Positions 1 to 7,981 of a stretch of DNA of 19,958 nucleotides are shown piece by piece (the stretch's first letter is position 1; each line of letters begins with the position of its first letter). The notes under the pieces are model-generated. The model was not told the DNA's origin. It saw nothing but the letters and a program-made list of their open reading frames with translations, and searched no databases. The position numbers were made by a program, and so were the translations under genes. The stretch is from an uncultured Lachnospiraceae bacterium. Lineage in GTDB: Bacteria > Bacillota > Clostridia > Lachnospirales > Lachnospiraceae. Where the stretch lies: positions 1 through 19,958 of the forward strand of contig CAJUTD010000031.1 of assembly GCA_910589635.1 (NCBI GenBank). The letters run 5' to 3'.

Positions 1-117
1 ACCGAAATGAAATGTAGATGCCGCGAGGGTAAGTGCCCTGTGGGTGCAAATACCCCGCCCCTTGGGGCGGTAAGAACAAGCTAAGGCATACCCCGTAGCT
101 TGCTGCGGGGTATTTGA
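1..117 (+). repeat. Structured 117-bp dispersed repeat, copy 1
   Basis: This segment recurs at 19517-19633 with only five substitutions (positions 71, 84, 86, 90 and 102 of the repeat). The first 70 bases are identical. It folds into consecutive hairpins: AGGG/CCCT (26-29 with 36-39), GGGT/ACCC (42-45 with 52-55), CCGCCCC/GGGGCGG (55-61 with 64-70), and an 11-bp stem at 89-99 with 102-112 followed by TTTGATTT, which looks like an intrinsic terminator. No reading frame crosses it convincingly. It may be the 3' part of a small structured RNA or a REP/MITE-like intergenic repeat. The left end is cut by the window edge, so the element may be longer. I do not recognise a known riboswitch or RNA family in it. 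Confidence 0.85.
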
Positions 118-120
118 TTT
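89..120 (+). terminator. Terminator-like hairpin before the first gene
   Basis: An 11-bp GC-rich stem (89-99 with 102-112) with a TT loop is followed by a moderately T-rich tract. It lies only about 20 bases before the ATG at 141. It is part of the dispersed repeat, so it may end a repeat-encoded RNA or act as an attenuator for the dehydrogenase gene. The T-tract is interrupted, so termination efficiency is uncertain. Confidence 0.5.
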
Positions 121-140
121 GCACGGAAAGTAGGAATGAG

Positions 141-1538
141 ATGACAAAATATGATGTGATTATTATAGGCGCTGGGCCATCGGGGATATTCTGTGCCTAT
201 GAGCTTATTCGGCAAAAGCCAGAACTCAAGGTGCTGATGATCGAGAAGGGCAGAAGAATTGAGAACCGGGAATGCCCGAAGCGTAAGACGAAAGAATGCG
301 TTGGTTGCCAGCCATGTTCCATTACTACCGGATTTGCCGGGGCTGGGGCTTTTTCGGACGGTAAATTATCGTTGTCCCCGGATGTTGGCGGAAATCTGCC
401 TCAGATTTTAGGGTATGACAAGGCTGTGGAACTGATTCGGGAATCGGATGAGATTTACCTGCAATTTGGCGCCGACAAAAATGTCTACGGCATTGGAAAA
501 GAGAAAGAAATCCGGGAAATCCGCAGGAAAGCAATTAATGCCAATTTGAAATTGGTGGAGTGTCCCATCCGTCACTTGGGAACGGAGGAGGGGTACAAAA
601 TATACAGCCGTTTGCAGGAGCATCTTTTGCAGCAGGGTATTGAGATGAAGTTTCACACCATGGTGGAAAATGTGCTGGTGGAAGATGACAGGGCAGTGGG
701 CGTAATAACCAAAGGCGGGGAATCTTTCTTTGGCAAAGAAATTGTCTGTGCCATTGGAAGGGAAGGCGCGGACTGGTTCAGCCGTATCTGCAAGGAACAT
801 GGAGTAGAGACGAAGGTCGGCACGGTGGATATTGGCGTGCGCGTGGAGGTTCGGGATGAGGTCATGGAATTTCTCAATCAAAATCTCTACGAGGCAAAGT
901 TAGTTTACCATACGCCAACATTTGACGATAAAGTGCGCACATTCTGTACGAATCCATCGGGTGAGGTGGCAACGGAGTATTACGAGGATGGGCTTGCCGT
1001 GGTGAACGGCCATGCCTATAAGTCGAATGAGTTGAAAACCAGCAACACGAACTTTGCCTTGCTGGTATCAAAGAATTTTACGAAACCGTTTAAGACGCCG
1101 ATTGCCTATGGCAAACAGATTGCTCAGTTGTCGAATATGCTCTGCGACGGCAAGATTTTGGTACAGACGTTTGGTGATTTCCGCAGAGGGAGGAGAACCA
1201 CGGAAGAACGGTTGTGCCGCAACAATCTTATTCCCACTCTCAAGGATGCTGTACCGGGGGATTTATCCCTGGTTTTTCCGCACCGGATTATGGTGGATAT
1301 TGAGGAGATGATATTTGCACTTGATAAGGTGACGCCTGGCATTGCCAGTGATGAGACGCTCCTTTACGGCGTGGAAGTCAAATTTTACTCCAACAAAGTG
1401 GTGGTGGATCAGGCGTTTAGGACAAATCTGCCGGGGTTACGTGCCATTGGCGATGGGGCTTCTGTCACAAGAGGATTGCAGCAGGCATCCGCGAATGGTT
1501 TGAGCGTAGCGCGCAGTATCATTGCGGAATTATCTTAG
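141..1538 (+). CDS. FAD-dependent dehydrogenase, COG2509 type
   Basis: This is a predicted cytosolic flavoprotein oxidoreductase of about 465 residues. It begins YDVIIIGAGPSG, a Rossmann dinucleotide-binding fingerprint, with an acidic strand end (IEKG) about 30 residues later, typical of FAD binding. A cysteine cluster follows near residues 45-60 (CPKRKTKECVGCQPC). Then come GAFSDGKLS, a central region with GREGADW, and a C-terminal AIGDGASVTRGLQQASANG segment that usually contacts FAD. This order matches the uncharacterised FAD-dependent dehydrogenases (COG2509), whose substrate is not established. I chose the ATG at 141 because the Rossmann motif follows directly and AAGTAGGA precedes it. 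A TTG at 114 extends the frame by nine codons but lies within the repeat hairpin. No clear promoter is visible apart from the upstream repeat. Confidence 0.88.
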   Translation: MTKYDVIIIGAGPSGIFCAYELIRQKPELKVLMIEKGRRIENRECPKRKTKECVGCQPCSITTGFAGAGAFSDGKLSLSPDVGGNLPQILGYDKAVELIRESDEIYLQFGADKNVYGIGKEKEIREIRRKAINANLKLVECPIRHLGTEEGYKIYSRLQEHLLQQGIEMKFHTMVENVLVEDDRAVGVITKGGESFFGKEIVCAIGREGADWFSRICKEHGVETKVGTVDIGVRVEVRDEVMEFLNQNLYEAKLVYHTPTFDDKVRTFCTNPSGEVATEYYEDGLAVVNGHAYKSNELKTSNTNFALLVSKNFTKPFKTPIAYGKQIAQLSNMLCDGKILVQTFGDFRRGRRTTEERLCRNNLIPTLKDAVPGDLSLVFPHRIMVDIEEMIFALDKVTPGIASDETLLYGVEVKFYSNKVVVDQAFRTNLPGLRAIGDGASVTRGLQQASANGLSVARSIIAELS

Positions 1539-1550
1539 CATAAATATAAT
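1522..1550 (+). promoter_or_regulatory. Putative sigma-A promoter for the foldase lipoprotein gene
   Basis: A perfect -10 hexamer TATAAT (1545-1550) lies 17 bp after TTGCGG (1522-1527), which shares only the TTG of the -35 consensus. Transcription would start near 1557. That would leave almost no leader for an ATG at 1565 but a normal leader for the ATG at 1586. Confidence 0.5.
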
Positions 1551-1585
1551 ATTTTACAACTCGGATGAAATGGATGGGTATACCA

Positions 1586-2575
1586 ATGAAGATAGGCAAG
1601 AAATTAAAGATGGCTGGGATATGCGCCTTGTTTTTAATGTCGTTTAGTGGATGTAAAATGGTAGGTGCAGAAGTGGTCGTCAATGCAGACCATGCAGATA
1701 ATGAAGTGTTTAAAATCAGGGATACAGTATGTACGCTACAGCAAGCGCGGGTAGTGCTGACGAATTATCAGAATATCTATGACACCATGTATGGCATAGA
1801 TTTGTGGAATCATGGTTCCAAAGATCAGGAACTGGAGAATTATGTTAAGGATTTGACTATCTCCAGGCTTGCGCAGATTATGGCTATGGATTATCTTGCA
1901 CAGGAGAATGAGATTGTTCTTACAGGAGAGGAACAGGCGAAGATAAAGGAAGCAGCCGGCGAATATTATGGTTCTCTGAATGATGCTGAGAAAGAGTACA
2001 TGCAGGTAAAGCAGGGCGATATAGAGACGTTGTATACCCGCTATGGACTTGCAAATAAACTTTATACATTCCTGACTCAAGGTGTCAATGACGAAGTCAG
2101 TGATGAGGAAGCAAGAGTTATGGAAGCGGAACAGATTTTTGTATCTGATGCAGAAACTGCAAAGGAAGTGGCACAGCAGTTAAAGGAGGGAAATGATTTT
2201 CTCACGGTTGCCAACCGCTACAATGAAGATGCGGAGACTGAAGTGTTTTTCAGCAAGAACGGCGTGGAACCGCAGATGGCGGAGGTCGTATTCTCATTGG
2301 AAAATGGTGAGGTCAGCGAAGAGATTAAGACAGCAGACGGATATTATTTTGTGAAATGTATCAACCACTATGATCAGGAAAAGACAGATGATAATAAGTC
2401 TGTGATATTGGAAGAACGCAGAAAAGAAGCTTTTGATGATGTCTATCAAGGCTTCCTGTTGGATCTTCCATCAGAATTCAATGAGAAGCTTTGGGATGAA
2501 GTAAAAGTGGAAGTGAATCCAGAAGTGACAACAGATAGTTTTTTCCAGGTATACGAAAAATATTGTGTTTGGTAG
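1586..2575 (+). CDS. PrsA-like peptidyl-prolyl isomerase lipoprotein
   Basis: This is probably a membrane-anchored extracytoplasmic foldase that helps secreted proteins fold. The N-terminus (MKIGKKLKMAG, then a hydrophobic stretch ending SFSGC) is a lipoprotein signal with the lipidated Cys at about residue 23. Next is a helical SurA-N/PrsA-like region. A parvulin-type rotamase segment lies at about residues 180-260 (AEQIFVSDAETAKEVAQQLKEG, then ANRYNEDAE, then VVFSLENGEVSEEIKTADGYYFVKC). The VFSLENGEVSEEIKT..GYYFVK pattern is the usual C-terminal half of a PpiC domain. The rotamase part is shorter than a textbook parvulin, so isomerase activity is uncertain and it may act only as a chaperone. 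An ATG at 1565 gives seven extra residues. I prefer 1586 because of the promoter position and a GGATGGG-like site. Confidence 0.78.
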   Translation: MKIGKKLKMAGICALFLMSFSGCKMVGAEVVVNADHADNEVFKIRDTVCTLQQARVVLTNYQNIYDTMYGIDLWNHGSKDQELENYVKDLTISRLAQIMAMDYLAQENEIVLTGEEQAKIKEAAGEYYGSLNDAEKEYMQVKQGDIETLYTRYGLANKLYTFLTQGVNDEVSDEEARVMEAEQIFVSDAETAKEVAQQLKEGNDFLTVANRYNEDAETEVFFSKNGVEPQMAEVVFSLENGEVSEEIKTADGYYFVKCINHYDQEKTDDNKSVILEERRKEAFDDVYQGFLLDLPSEFNEKLWDEVKVEVNPEVTTDSFFQVYEKYCVW

Positions 2576-2666
2576 TTTTACCGAAAAGCTGATCTAATGA
2601 TGGGACAGTGGGGGAGTAATCGAAAGAACTGTAGAAAATAACGAAACGCTGAGAGGATGAGATATT

Positions 2667-3956
2667 ATGAGCAAACAATTCGGCATGTTTTTGGTGACAG
2701 CCGTGTTAGCTGCTGTGTTGTCTGGATGCACCGGAGCAAAGGATGAGAGCGGGATTGGCAATACAGAAACCGCATCACAAAATAGTCATCAGAACGTAGA
2801 GCAGGAAAGCGCTTCGCATCAGAATGAAGATGTGGAACTGGTTGTCTGGGGCGCCGAAGAGGACGAGGCGCTTTTGCGTCAGGTTATTGAAAGTTTTCAG
2901 GAAGAGTACAAAGGACAGGCCAATTTCAACATCACCTATGCTGCCCAAAGCGAATCTGGCTGCAAAGATGCGTTAATGGCAGATTTGGAGGCGGGAGCAG
3001 ATGTGTTTGCCTTTGCCGATGACCAGCTGAATGCCCTTGTGGCGGCAGGAGCTCTGGAACCGGTCGAAAATGCGGATCAGATTAAAACGGAAAATCTTCC
3101 CGGCGCCGTGGAGGCTGCCTCTGTCGGAGATGTTCTGTATGCCTATCCCCTGACGGCGGACAACGGCTATTTCCTTTATTACAATAAACAATATTTTGAA
3201 CCGGAGGACGTTGGAACCTTCGACCGCATATTGCAGATTGCGCAGGAGAAGGGAAAAAAGGTCACAATGGACTGGTCCTCCGCATGGTATGTGTACGCCT
3301 TTTTTGGCAATACCGGCTTGGAAGTCGGATTAAACGACGACGGAATCACGAATTACTGTACGTGGAATGCAACAGACGGCGAGATTAAGGGCGTAGATGT
3401 TGCCAACGCCATGCTCTCCATCGCCCGCAGCCCTGCGTTTCTCAGCACCGAAGAATCCGGTTTTCTCTCAGGGATTTCGGATGGCTCTGTGATTGCCGGC
3501 GTCAGCGGCGTGTGGAATGCGGTTACTATGCAGGAGGAGCTGGGTGCAGATTACGGCGCCGCCAAGCTTCCTACTTACACCTGTTTGGACCGTCAAATAC
3601 AAATGGCCTCTTTTTCCGGCTACAAACTGATTGGCGTCAATGCCTACTCCCAGCAATATATGTGGGCTTCCCGGCTGGCAGAATGGATTTCCAACGAGGA
3701 AAACCAGCAGCTGCGTTTTGAGGTGCGCGGGCAAGGCCCTGCAAACACAAATGCCGCATCATCGGCCAGCGTGCAGGAATCTCCGGCCATCACCGCTTTG
3801 ATTGAACAGTCAGAATTCTCCTGCCTGCAACGTATTGGCGGTAACTTTTGGGATCCGGTATCTGCATTCGCCACAAACATGGCGGCAGGAAATCCGGAAG
3901 GGAAACAGCTACAGGAACAGCTTGATACCATGGTAGAAGGAATTACCGCGCCATAA
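2667..3956 (+). CDS. Extracellular sugar-type solute-binding lipoprotein
   Basis: This 429-residue protein looks like a cluster-B (MalE-like) substrate-binding protein of ABC transporters. A signal peptide ends in the lipobox VLSGC (Cys21). A Ser/Gln/Glu-rich linker follows to about residue 50. The mature fold begins VELVVWGAEEDEALLRQVIESFQEEY. Typical family signatures follow: DVFAFADDQLNALVAAGALEPV, YAYPLTADNGYFLYYNK (the hinge motif usually written P.....  .LYYNKD) and IAGVSGVWNA, then a C-terminal segment with WISNEENQQLRFEVRGQGPANT. The sugar specificity cannot be read. No permease or ATPase gene is adjacent. Instead a chemoreceptor begins 17 bp after the stop. I infer that the protein delivers ligand to that receptor or to a transporter encoded elsewhere. 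GAGAGGA lies nine bases before the ATG. Confidence 0.88.
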   Translation: MSKQFGMFLVTAVLAAVLSGCTGAKDESGIGNTETASQNSHQNVEQESASHQNEDVELVVWGAEEDEALLRQVIESFQEEYKGQANFNITYAAQSESGCKDALMADLEAGADVFAFADDQLNALVAAGALEPVENADQIKTENLPGAVEAASVGDVLYAYPLTADNGYFLYYNKQYFEPEDVGTFDRILQIAQEKGKKVTMDWSSAWYVYAFFGNTGLEVGLNDDGITNYCTWNATDGEIKGVDVANAMLSIARSPAFLSTEESGFLSGISDGSVIAGVSGVWNAVTMQEELGADYGAAKLPTYTCLDRQIQMASFSGYKLIGVNAYSQQYMWASRLAEWISNEENQQLRFEVRGQGPANTNAASSASVQESPAITALIEQSEFSCLQRIGGNFWDPVSAFATNMAAGNPEGKQLQEQLDTMVEGITAP

Positions 3957-3973
3957 AGGAGGATAAATAGAAC

Positions 3974-5560
3974 ATGAGAAAAAAATGGAATATCAGATAT
4001 CGTCTGATACTGCCTATTGCCCTGCTTGGAATTGTAGCGCTGATATCAAATCTCCTTGCAGTTTCCAATATAAAAAATGTCAATGACAACGCTGTCAATA
4101 TTGCGGACAATTATATGGAAGGAAAGACCCAGCTGGCCCAAATCCATCAGTCCGTCATGAATATACATAAAATGGCGCTGTCCCACATTGTAGCGACCGA
4201 TTACAACACGATGATCACGCTTGTCAATGATATCAAAAAAGAAGAAAAAATTTTGAACGGTTTGCTAGCGGATTATGAGATTTATATTACTGATGATGAC
4301 AGGGATGCTTATAATGCCCTGCTCTCTGATTATGACTCGTTAAAACATGCCCTCGTCCATCTTGTGTGCGCCAGCGCTTCCGGCAAAACACAGGATGCCT
4401 ATGCCTGCGCCAACAAGGACGTGGCAGCTTTCAACAGCGCGGTTGAAAAAAATATCGGTATACTGGATAACTCGATCAGCAACCAGACAGCACAGGCGAG
4501 AACACAGCTTTCTTCCGTTTATCTTAGCTCTATGATTACGAATAGCGCATCTACGCTAGCCTGTATCATACTGGTATTCATTTCGGTCTCCCTCATTTTG
4601 CGGTCCGTAGTCAGACCGATAGGCAACATTCTGGACACACTCCGGGGATGTTCCGGACGAATCAGCGGCGTGGTAGACGATGTATTGTCGCGGACGCGCA
4701 CTTCTAGCGAAAGCGCCACGGAATTATCCGCTCTTGCCCAAGAGTTTTCAGCGTCAATTCAGGAAATGGCAAGCAATGCCTCCAATATAAATCATAATGC
4801 AAAAAATGTGCAGCAGGAGGCGGAAGGCATGGCCGAGGAATGCGGAAAGATTACCGCCTATTGCAATACAATGAACACAAGGGCTGAGGAGATGGGGCGG
4901 TCCGCGCAAGAGAGCCTAGATAATACCGGCGCCAAAGTAAAGGAAATTCTCGATGTTCTGCACGAGGCCATAGAGGGAAGCCGCAGCGTAGAACAGGTCA
5001 ACAGTCTTACCCATGCGATTCTGAATATCTCTTCACAGACGAACCTGATTGCTCTGAATGCGTCGGTTGAAGCGGCAAGAGCCGGGGAAGCAGGAAGAGG
5101 CTTTGCCGTAGTGGCAGAAGAAATCCGCCAGCTTGCTGCCTCTAGCAGCGAGACTGCAAACCGCATCCAAACAGTCAATGCCACCGTAACCCATGCTGTT
5201 TCCAACCTTTCTGAAAATGCTCAGAACCTTGTAAATTATATCGAGACTGCTGTACTCGGAGAATTTCTTTCTTTTGTTGCCTCAGGGCAGCAATACCAGA
5301 ACGATGCCGCCTATATTCGTCATGCTATGGCTGAATTTAATGCAAACACCGACCGTCTGAGATCTTCTATGACGGAAATCGTGTCATCCATAGAGACAAT
5401 TACGAAAGCCATTGATGACGAGGTTTCCGGTATTTCCGGCGTCGCAGGCAGCGCACAGCATCTGGTAACGGATATGACCGAAATTACAAACCGCATGGAC
5501 ATAAATCATAAGGTTGCGGCTGAGCTGCAAAGGGAAACAATTACATTTGCCAATCTATAG
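3974..5560 (+). CDS. Methyl-accepting chemotaxis protein
   Basis: This is a transmembrane chemoreceptor of 528 residues. TM1 is at about residues 9-30 and is followed by a periplasmic-type four-helix-bundle sensor (residues 31-180). TM2 is at about residues 183-208. The VVRPI sequence after TM2 starts a short or degenerate HAMP. The cytoplasmic signalling hairpin has its conserved tip at about residues 350-390 (QTNLIALNASVEAARAGEAGRGFAVVAEEIRQLA, here split across the tip), which binds CheA and CheW. The C-terminal arm carries an extra segment (NLVNYIETAVLGEFLSFVASGQQYQNDAAYIRHAM), which I recall from other clostridial receptors. There is no CheR-tethering pentapeptide at the end. The AAAGGAGG site overlaps the stop region of the binding-protein gene, indicating co-transcription with it. 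Confidence 0.93.
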   Translation: MRKKWNIRYRLILPIALLGIVALISNLLAVSNIKNVNDNAVNIADNYMEGKTQLAQIHQSVMNIHKMALSHIVATDYNTMITLVNDIKKEEKILNGLLADYEIYITDDDRDAYNALLSDYDSLKHALVHLVCASASGKTQDAYACANKDVAAFNSAVEKNIGILDNSISNQTAQARTQLSSVYLSSMITNSASTLACIILVFISVSLILRSVVRPIGNILDTLRGCSGRISGVVDDVLSRTRTSSESATELSALAQEFSASIQEMASNASNINHNAKNVQQEAEGMAEECGKITAYCNTMNTRAEEMGRSAQESLDNTGAKVKEILDVLHEAIEGSRSVEQVNSLTHAILNISSQTNLIALNASVEAARAGEAGRGFAVVAEEIRQLAASSSETANRIQTVNATVTHAVSNLSENAQNLVNYIETAVLGEFLSFVASGQQYQNDAAYIRHAMAEFNANTDRLRSSMTEIVSSIETITKAIDDEVSGISGVAGSAQHLVTDMTEITNRMDINHKVAAELQRETITFANL

Positions 5561-5646
5561 CTGAACACAAATTTCTGGAACTGTTGGAGGAGGCATTTCC
5601 GTATATTAAGATGACATTAGGTGAAATATTTGAGGGTGTTGATTAA
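5547..5646 (+). pseudogene. Possible coding remnant after the chemoreceptor
   Basis: A frame offset from the chemoreceptor gene stays open across its end and reads ...HKFLELLEEAFPYIKM followed by TLGEIFEGVD and a stop at 5644-5646. The peptide looks protein-like (amphipathic, good codon usage). It has no start codon with a ribosome binding site, and the frame closes a short distance upstream inside the chemoreceptor gene. It could be the 3' end of a deleted gene that once followed the chemoreceptor, or chance. I do not recognise the family. Confidence 0.3.
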
Positions 5647-5669
5647 GTAAAAGGAAACAGATAATTTAA

Positions 5670-5707
5670 GGGGTACTGCATTTATATTGTGCGATACCCC
5701 TGTTTTT
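5670..5707 (+). terminator. Rho-independent terminator after the chemoreceptor gene
   Basis: The stem GGGGTA (5670-5675) pairs with TACCCC (5695-5700), with additional GCA/TGC pairing inside. TGTTTTT follows directly. It lies 110 bp downstream of the chemoreceptor stop and is oriented to end that transcript. Confidence 0.65.
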
Positions 5708-5723
5708 CTCTTATAGGATAGCT

Positions 5724-5765
5724 GTCCTAAGGCATCCTCCGGGCAAGCCCGGTACCCCTTAGGAC
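5724..5765. terminator. Long two-tier hairpin between convergent genes
   Basis: The outer 9-bp stem GTCCTAAGG (5724-5732) pairs with CCTTAGGAC (5757-5765). It encloses a second hairpin, CCGGGC-AA-GCCCGG (5739-5752). It sits about 28 bp past the htpG stop, where an htpG terminator is expected, but the minus-strand sequence after it has no continuous T-tract. It could also block convergent read-through or be a repeat-derived palindrome. Confidence 0.5.
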
Positions 5766-5792
5766 AAATCCTGTTAGAAAGTTTGTCGTAAT

Positions 5793-7916
5793 TTATTTGG
5801 CTAACAGCAGCATAATCTGGTTGCTCCGTGCCACGAATTTACTCATGGCGTCCGGCGTCAGCGGATGGTTGGCGAGAAGCGCCAAATCGTAGAGCTGTTC
5901 GCAGAATACCGGTACATGCTCGGAATCTTTATGCTCTAAGATATATTTTACCAGTTCGTTGTTGGCGTTCAGTATCAATGTCTGGTCGCCGCCGAACATG
6001 GAAGGGTCCATGCCAGCCATGCCGTACATCTTCATCATATCCTGCATCCTTCGTCCTTCCTCGGAGAGTGTGATGACGGAAGAGATGTCGGCATTTTTTA
6101 ATTTTTCTACGTTTACATTTAAGTTTTCGTTGTTTAATGCTTTGCGGAACGTCTCAGTCAGTGTGTCTTTTGCCTCTTTCAAATCTTCTTCGGAAACGTC
6201 TTCTTTCATGGAATCTGTGAGGTCGGCGTCAATGCGCACAAATTTTATCTTTTCATTCCTGCGCTCTAACTGTGTAATGAAGGAAGTGTCAATATTGTGG
6301 TCTAAAATGACAGCGTCCATGTTCTGTTCCTGGAACATCTTGATATACTGTCCCTGCTGCTGTCTGTCGGTTACATAGTAGACAGGTTTGCGCGTGTCTT
6401 TTTCTTCAGCATCATCCGCAGAATCTGCATTGTCTGTATCGGCAGCGTCTGCATGTTCGGAATCAGGTCCATTTGCAGAATCGGTATCTGCATTTGCAGA
6501 ATCATTATTTGTATTTTCAGTATCTGTACTCTCATCCTCTGTCTTCAAGCATTCCGGCAGCGTGAGGTATTTGTCATCCAAATTCTTGAAGAGGATATAA
6601 TCGTTCATCTTGTCGCAGAACTTCTCATCCTTGAGGCAGCCGAACTTGATAAAGGGGCTGATATCATCCCAGTATTTCTCATAAGATTCCTTGTCCGTCT
6701 TGCACATGCCGCTCAGTTTGTCGGCAACCTTCTTAGTGATGTAGTCAGAAATCTTCTGTACGAAGCCGTCATTCTGTAAGGCGCTGCGGGACACATTCAA
6801 AGGCAGGTCGGGACAGTCGATCACGCCCTTTAACAACATCAAAAATTCAGGGATGACCTCTTTGATATTATCTGCAATAAATACCTGGTTATTGTACAGT
6901 TTAATCGTTCCCTCAATGGAATCGTACTCCGTGTTGATTTTGGGGAAGTATAAAATACCTTTGAGGTTGAACGGATAGTCCATATTTAAGTGAATCCAAA
7001 ACAGCGGTTCCTTATAGTCCTGGAAGACCTTGCGGTAAAATGCCTTATATTCCTCATCCGTGCAGTCGTTAGGATGTTTTGCCCACAGAGGATGCGTGTC
7101 GTTCAAAGCAACCGGGCGTTTGACAATTTTTGCCTTCTCCGTGCGTGGAGATACTTCTACCTGTTCTTTGGTGCCGTCCTCGTTTTCCTTCTCTTCGAAT
7201 TTTGCCTCTTCGACAATGTTTTCAATGACGGTATCTTTCTCCGTTACTTCCTCAGCGGGTATCGTCTCATATTCTTCCGGCGCGTCTTCCTTAGCCAGAT
7301 AGATGGGGGTGGGCATGAAGGAGCAGTATTTCTGGATGACTTCTTTGGCGCGGTATTCGTTAGCAAATTCCAGGCAATCCTCATTTAAGAATAACGTGAT
7401 CTCTGTGCCGACGGTTGTTTTAGAGCCATCAGACATATCAAATTCTGTGCCGCCGTCGCAGGTCCAGTGAACAGGTACAGCATCTTTCTGGTAGGAGAGG
7501 GAGTCTATATGCACCTCGTCGGCAACCATGAAAGCAGAGTAGAAACCTAATCCAAAGTGGCCGATAATCTGTTCCTCGCTCGCTTTGTCCTTGTATTTCT
7601 CCAGGAAGTCGGACGCGCCGGAGAAAGCAATCTGGTTGATGTATTCCTCCACCTCATCGGCGGTCATGCCAAGTCCATTGTCGATAAATTTGAGTGTTTT
7701 CTCTTCTGGATTTACAAGAATCTGAATCTTGGCTTCATAGTCGTCAGGAAGTTCATATTCTCCCATCAAATCCAGTTTCTTCAATTTGGTGATGGCGTCA
7801 CAGCCGTTGGAAATTAATTCGCGGTAAAAAATATCGTGGTCAGAATACAGCCACTTTTTAATAATAGGGAAAATATTGTCGCTGTTGATGGAAAGATTTC
7901 CGTGTTTGTTGCTCAT
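5793..7916 (-). CDS. htpG: Molecular chaperone HtpG (Hsp90)
   Basis: This is a cytosolic ATP-dependent Hsp90 chaperone of 707 residues. The N-terminal GHKL ATPase carries the expected motifs: ELISNGCDAITKL, DNGLGMT, and GHFGLGFYSAFMVAD at about residues 120-135. An acidic charged linker follows (about 215-260). The middle domain has PLWAKHPNDCTDEEYKAFYRKVFQDYKEPLFWIHLNMDYPFNLKGILYFPK and the conserved SRSALQND. The C-terminal dimerisation domain ends NQIMLLLAK. The protein is longer than usual bacterial HtpG (about 620-650 residues), mainly because of an Asp/Asn/Ala/Ser-rich insert at about residues 460-508. The start is firm, with AAGGAG nine bases before the ATG. A consensus promoter and a CIRCE operator lie upstream, so HrcA control is likely. 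Confidence 0.97.
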   Translation of the reverse strand: MSNKHGNLSINSDNIFPIIKKWLYSDHDIFYRELISNGCDAITKLKKLDLMGEYELPDDYEAKIQILVNPEEKTLKFIDNGLGMTADEVEEYINQIAFSGASDFLEKYKDKASEEQIIGHFGLGFYSAFMVADEVHIDSLSYQKDAVPVHWTCDGGTEFDMSDGSKTTVGTEITLFLNEDCLEFANEYRAKEVIQKYCSFMPTPIYLAKEDAPEEYETIPAEEVTEKDTVIENIVEEAKFEEKENEDGTKEQVEVSPRTEKAKIVKRPVALNDTHPLWAKHPNDCTDEEYKAFYRKVFQDYKEPLFWIHLNMDYPFNLKGILYFPKINTEYDSIEGTIKLYNNQVFIADNIKEVIPEFLMLLKGVIDCPDLPLNVSRSALQNDGFVQKISDYITKKVADKLSGMCKTDKESYEKYWDDISPFIKFGCLKDEKFCDKMNDYILFKNLDDKYLTLPECLKTEDESTDTENTNNDSANADTDSANGPDSEHADAADTDNADSADDAEEKDTRKPVYYVTDRQQQGQYIKMFQEQNMDAVILDHNIDTSFITQLERRNEKIKFVRIDADLTDSMKEDVSEEDLKEAKDTLTETFRKALNNENLNVNVEKLKNADISSVITLSEEGRRMQDMMKMYGMAGMDPSMFGGDQTLILNANNELVKYILEHKDSEHVPVFCEQLYDLALLANHPLTPDAMSKFVARSNQIMLLLAK

Positions 7917-7981
7917 AAAATAACACTCCTTTGTCTACGTTTATTTTGCTTATTGCTATTTCATTTTTTCATCTAAAAAAG

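Noticed and set aside
1..117. A known riboswitch, SRP RNA, RNase P or 6S RNA
   Set aside because: I looked for their conserved cores and found none. The two copies and different downstream genes also argue against a single housekeeping RNA.
114..140. Nine-codon upstream extension of the dehydrogenase gene from a TTG
   Set aside because: The TTG falls in the tail of the repeat hairpin and has no ribosome binding site. The Rossmann motif begins just after the ATG at 141, as in related flavoproteins.
2667..3956. The binding protein as part of a complete ABC uptake operon
   Set aside because: No permease or ATPase gene occurs on either side. The neighbours are a foldase lipoprotein and a chemoreceptor.
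5959..6779. Plus-strand open frames opposite htpG
   Set aside because: They mirror htpG codons, especially the acidic repeat region, and give Ser/Phe/Ile-rich peptides without start signals.
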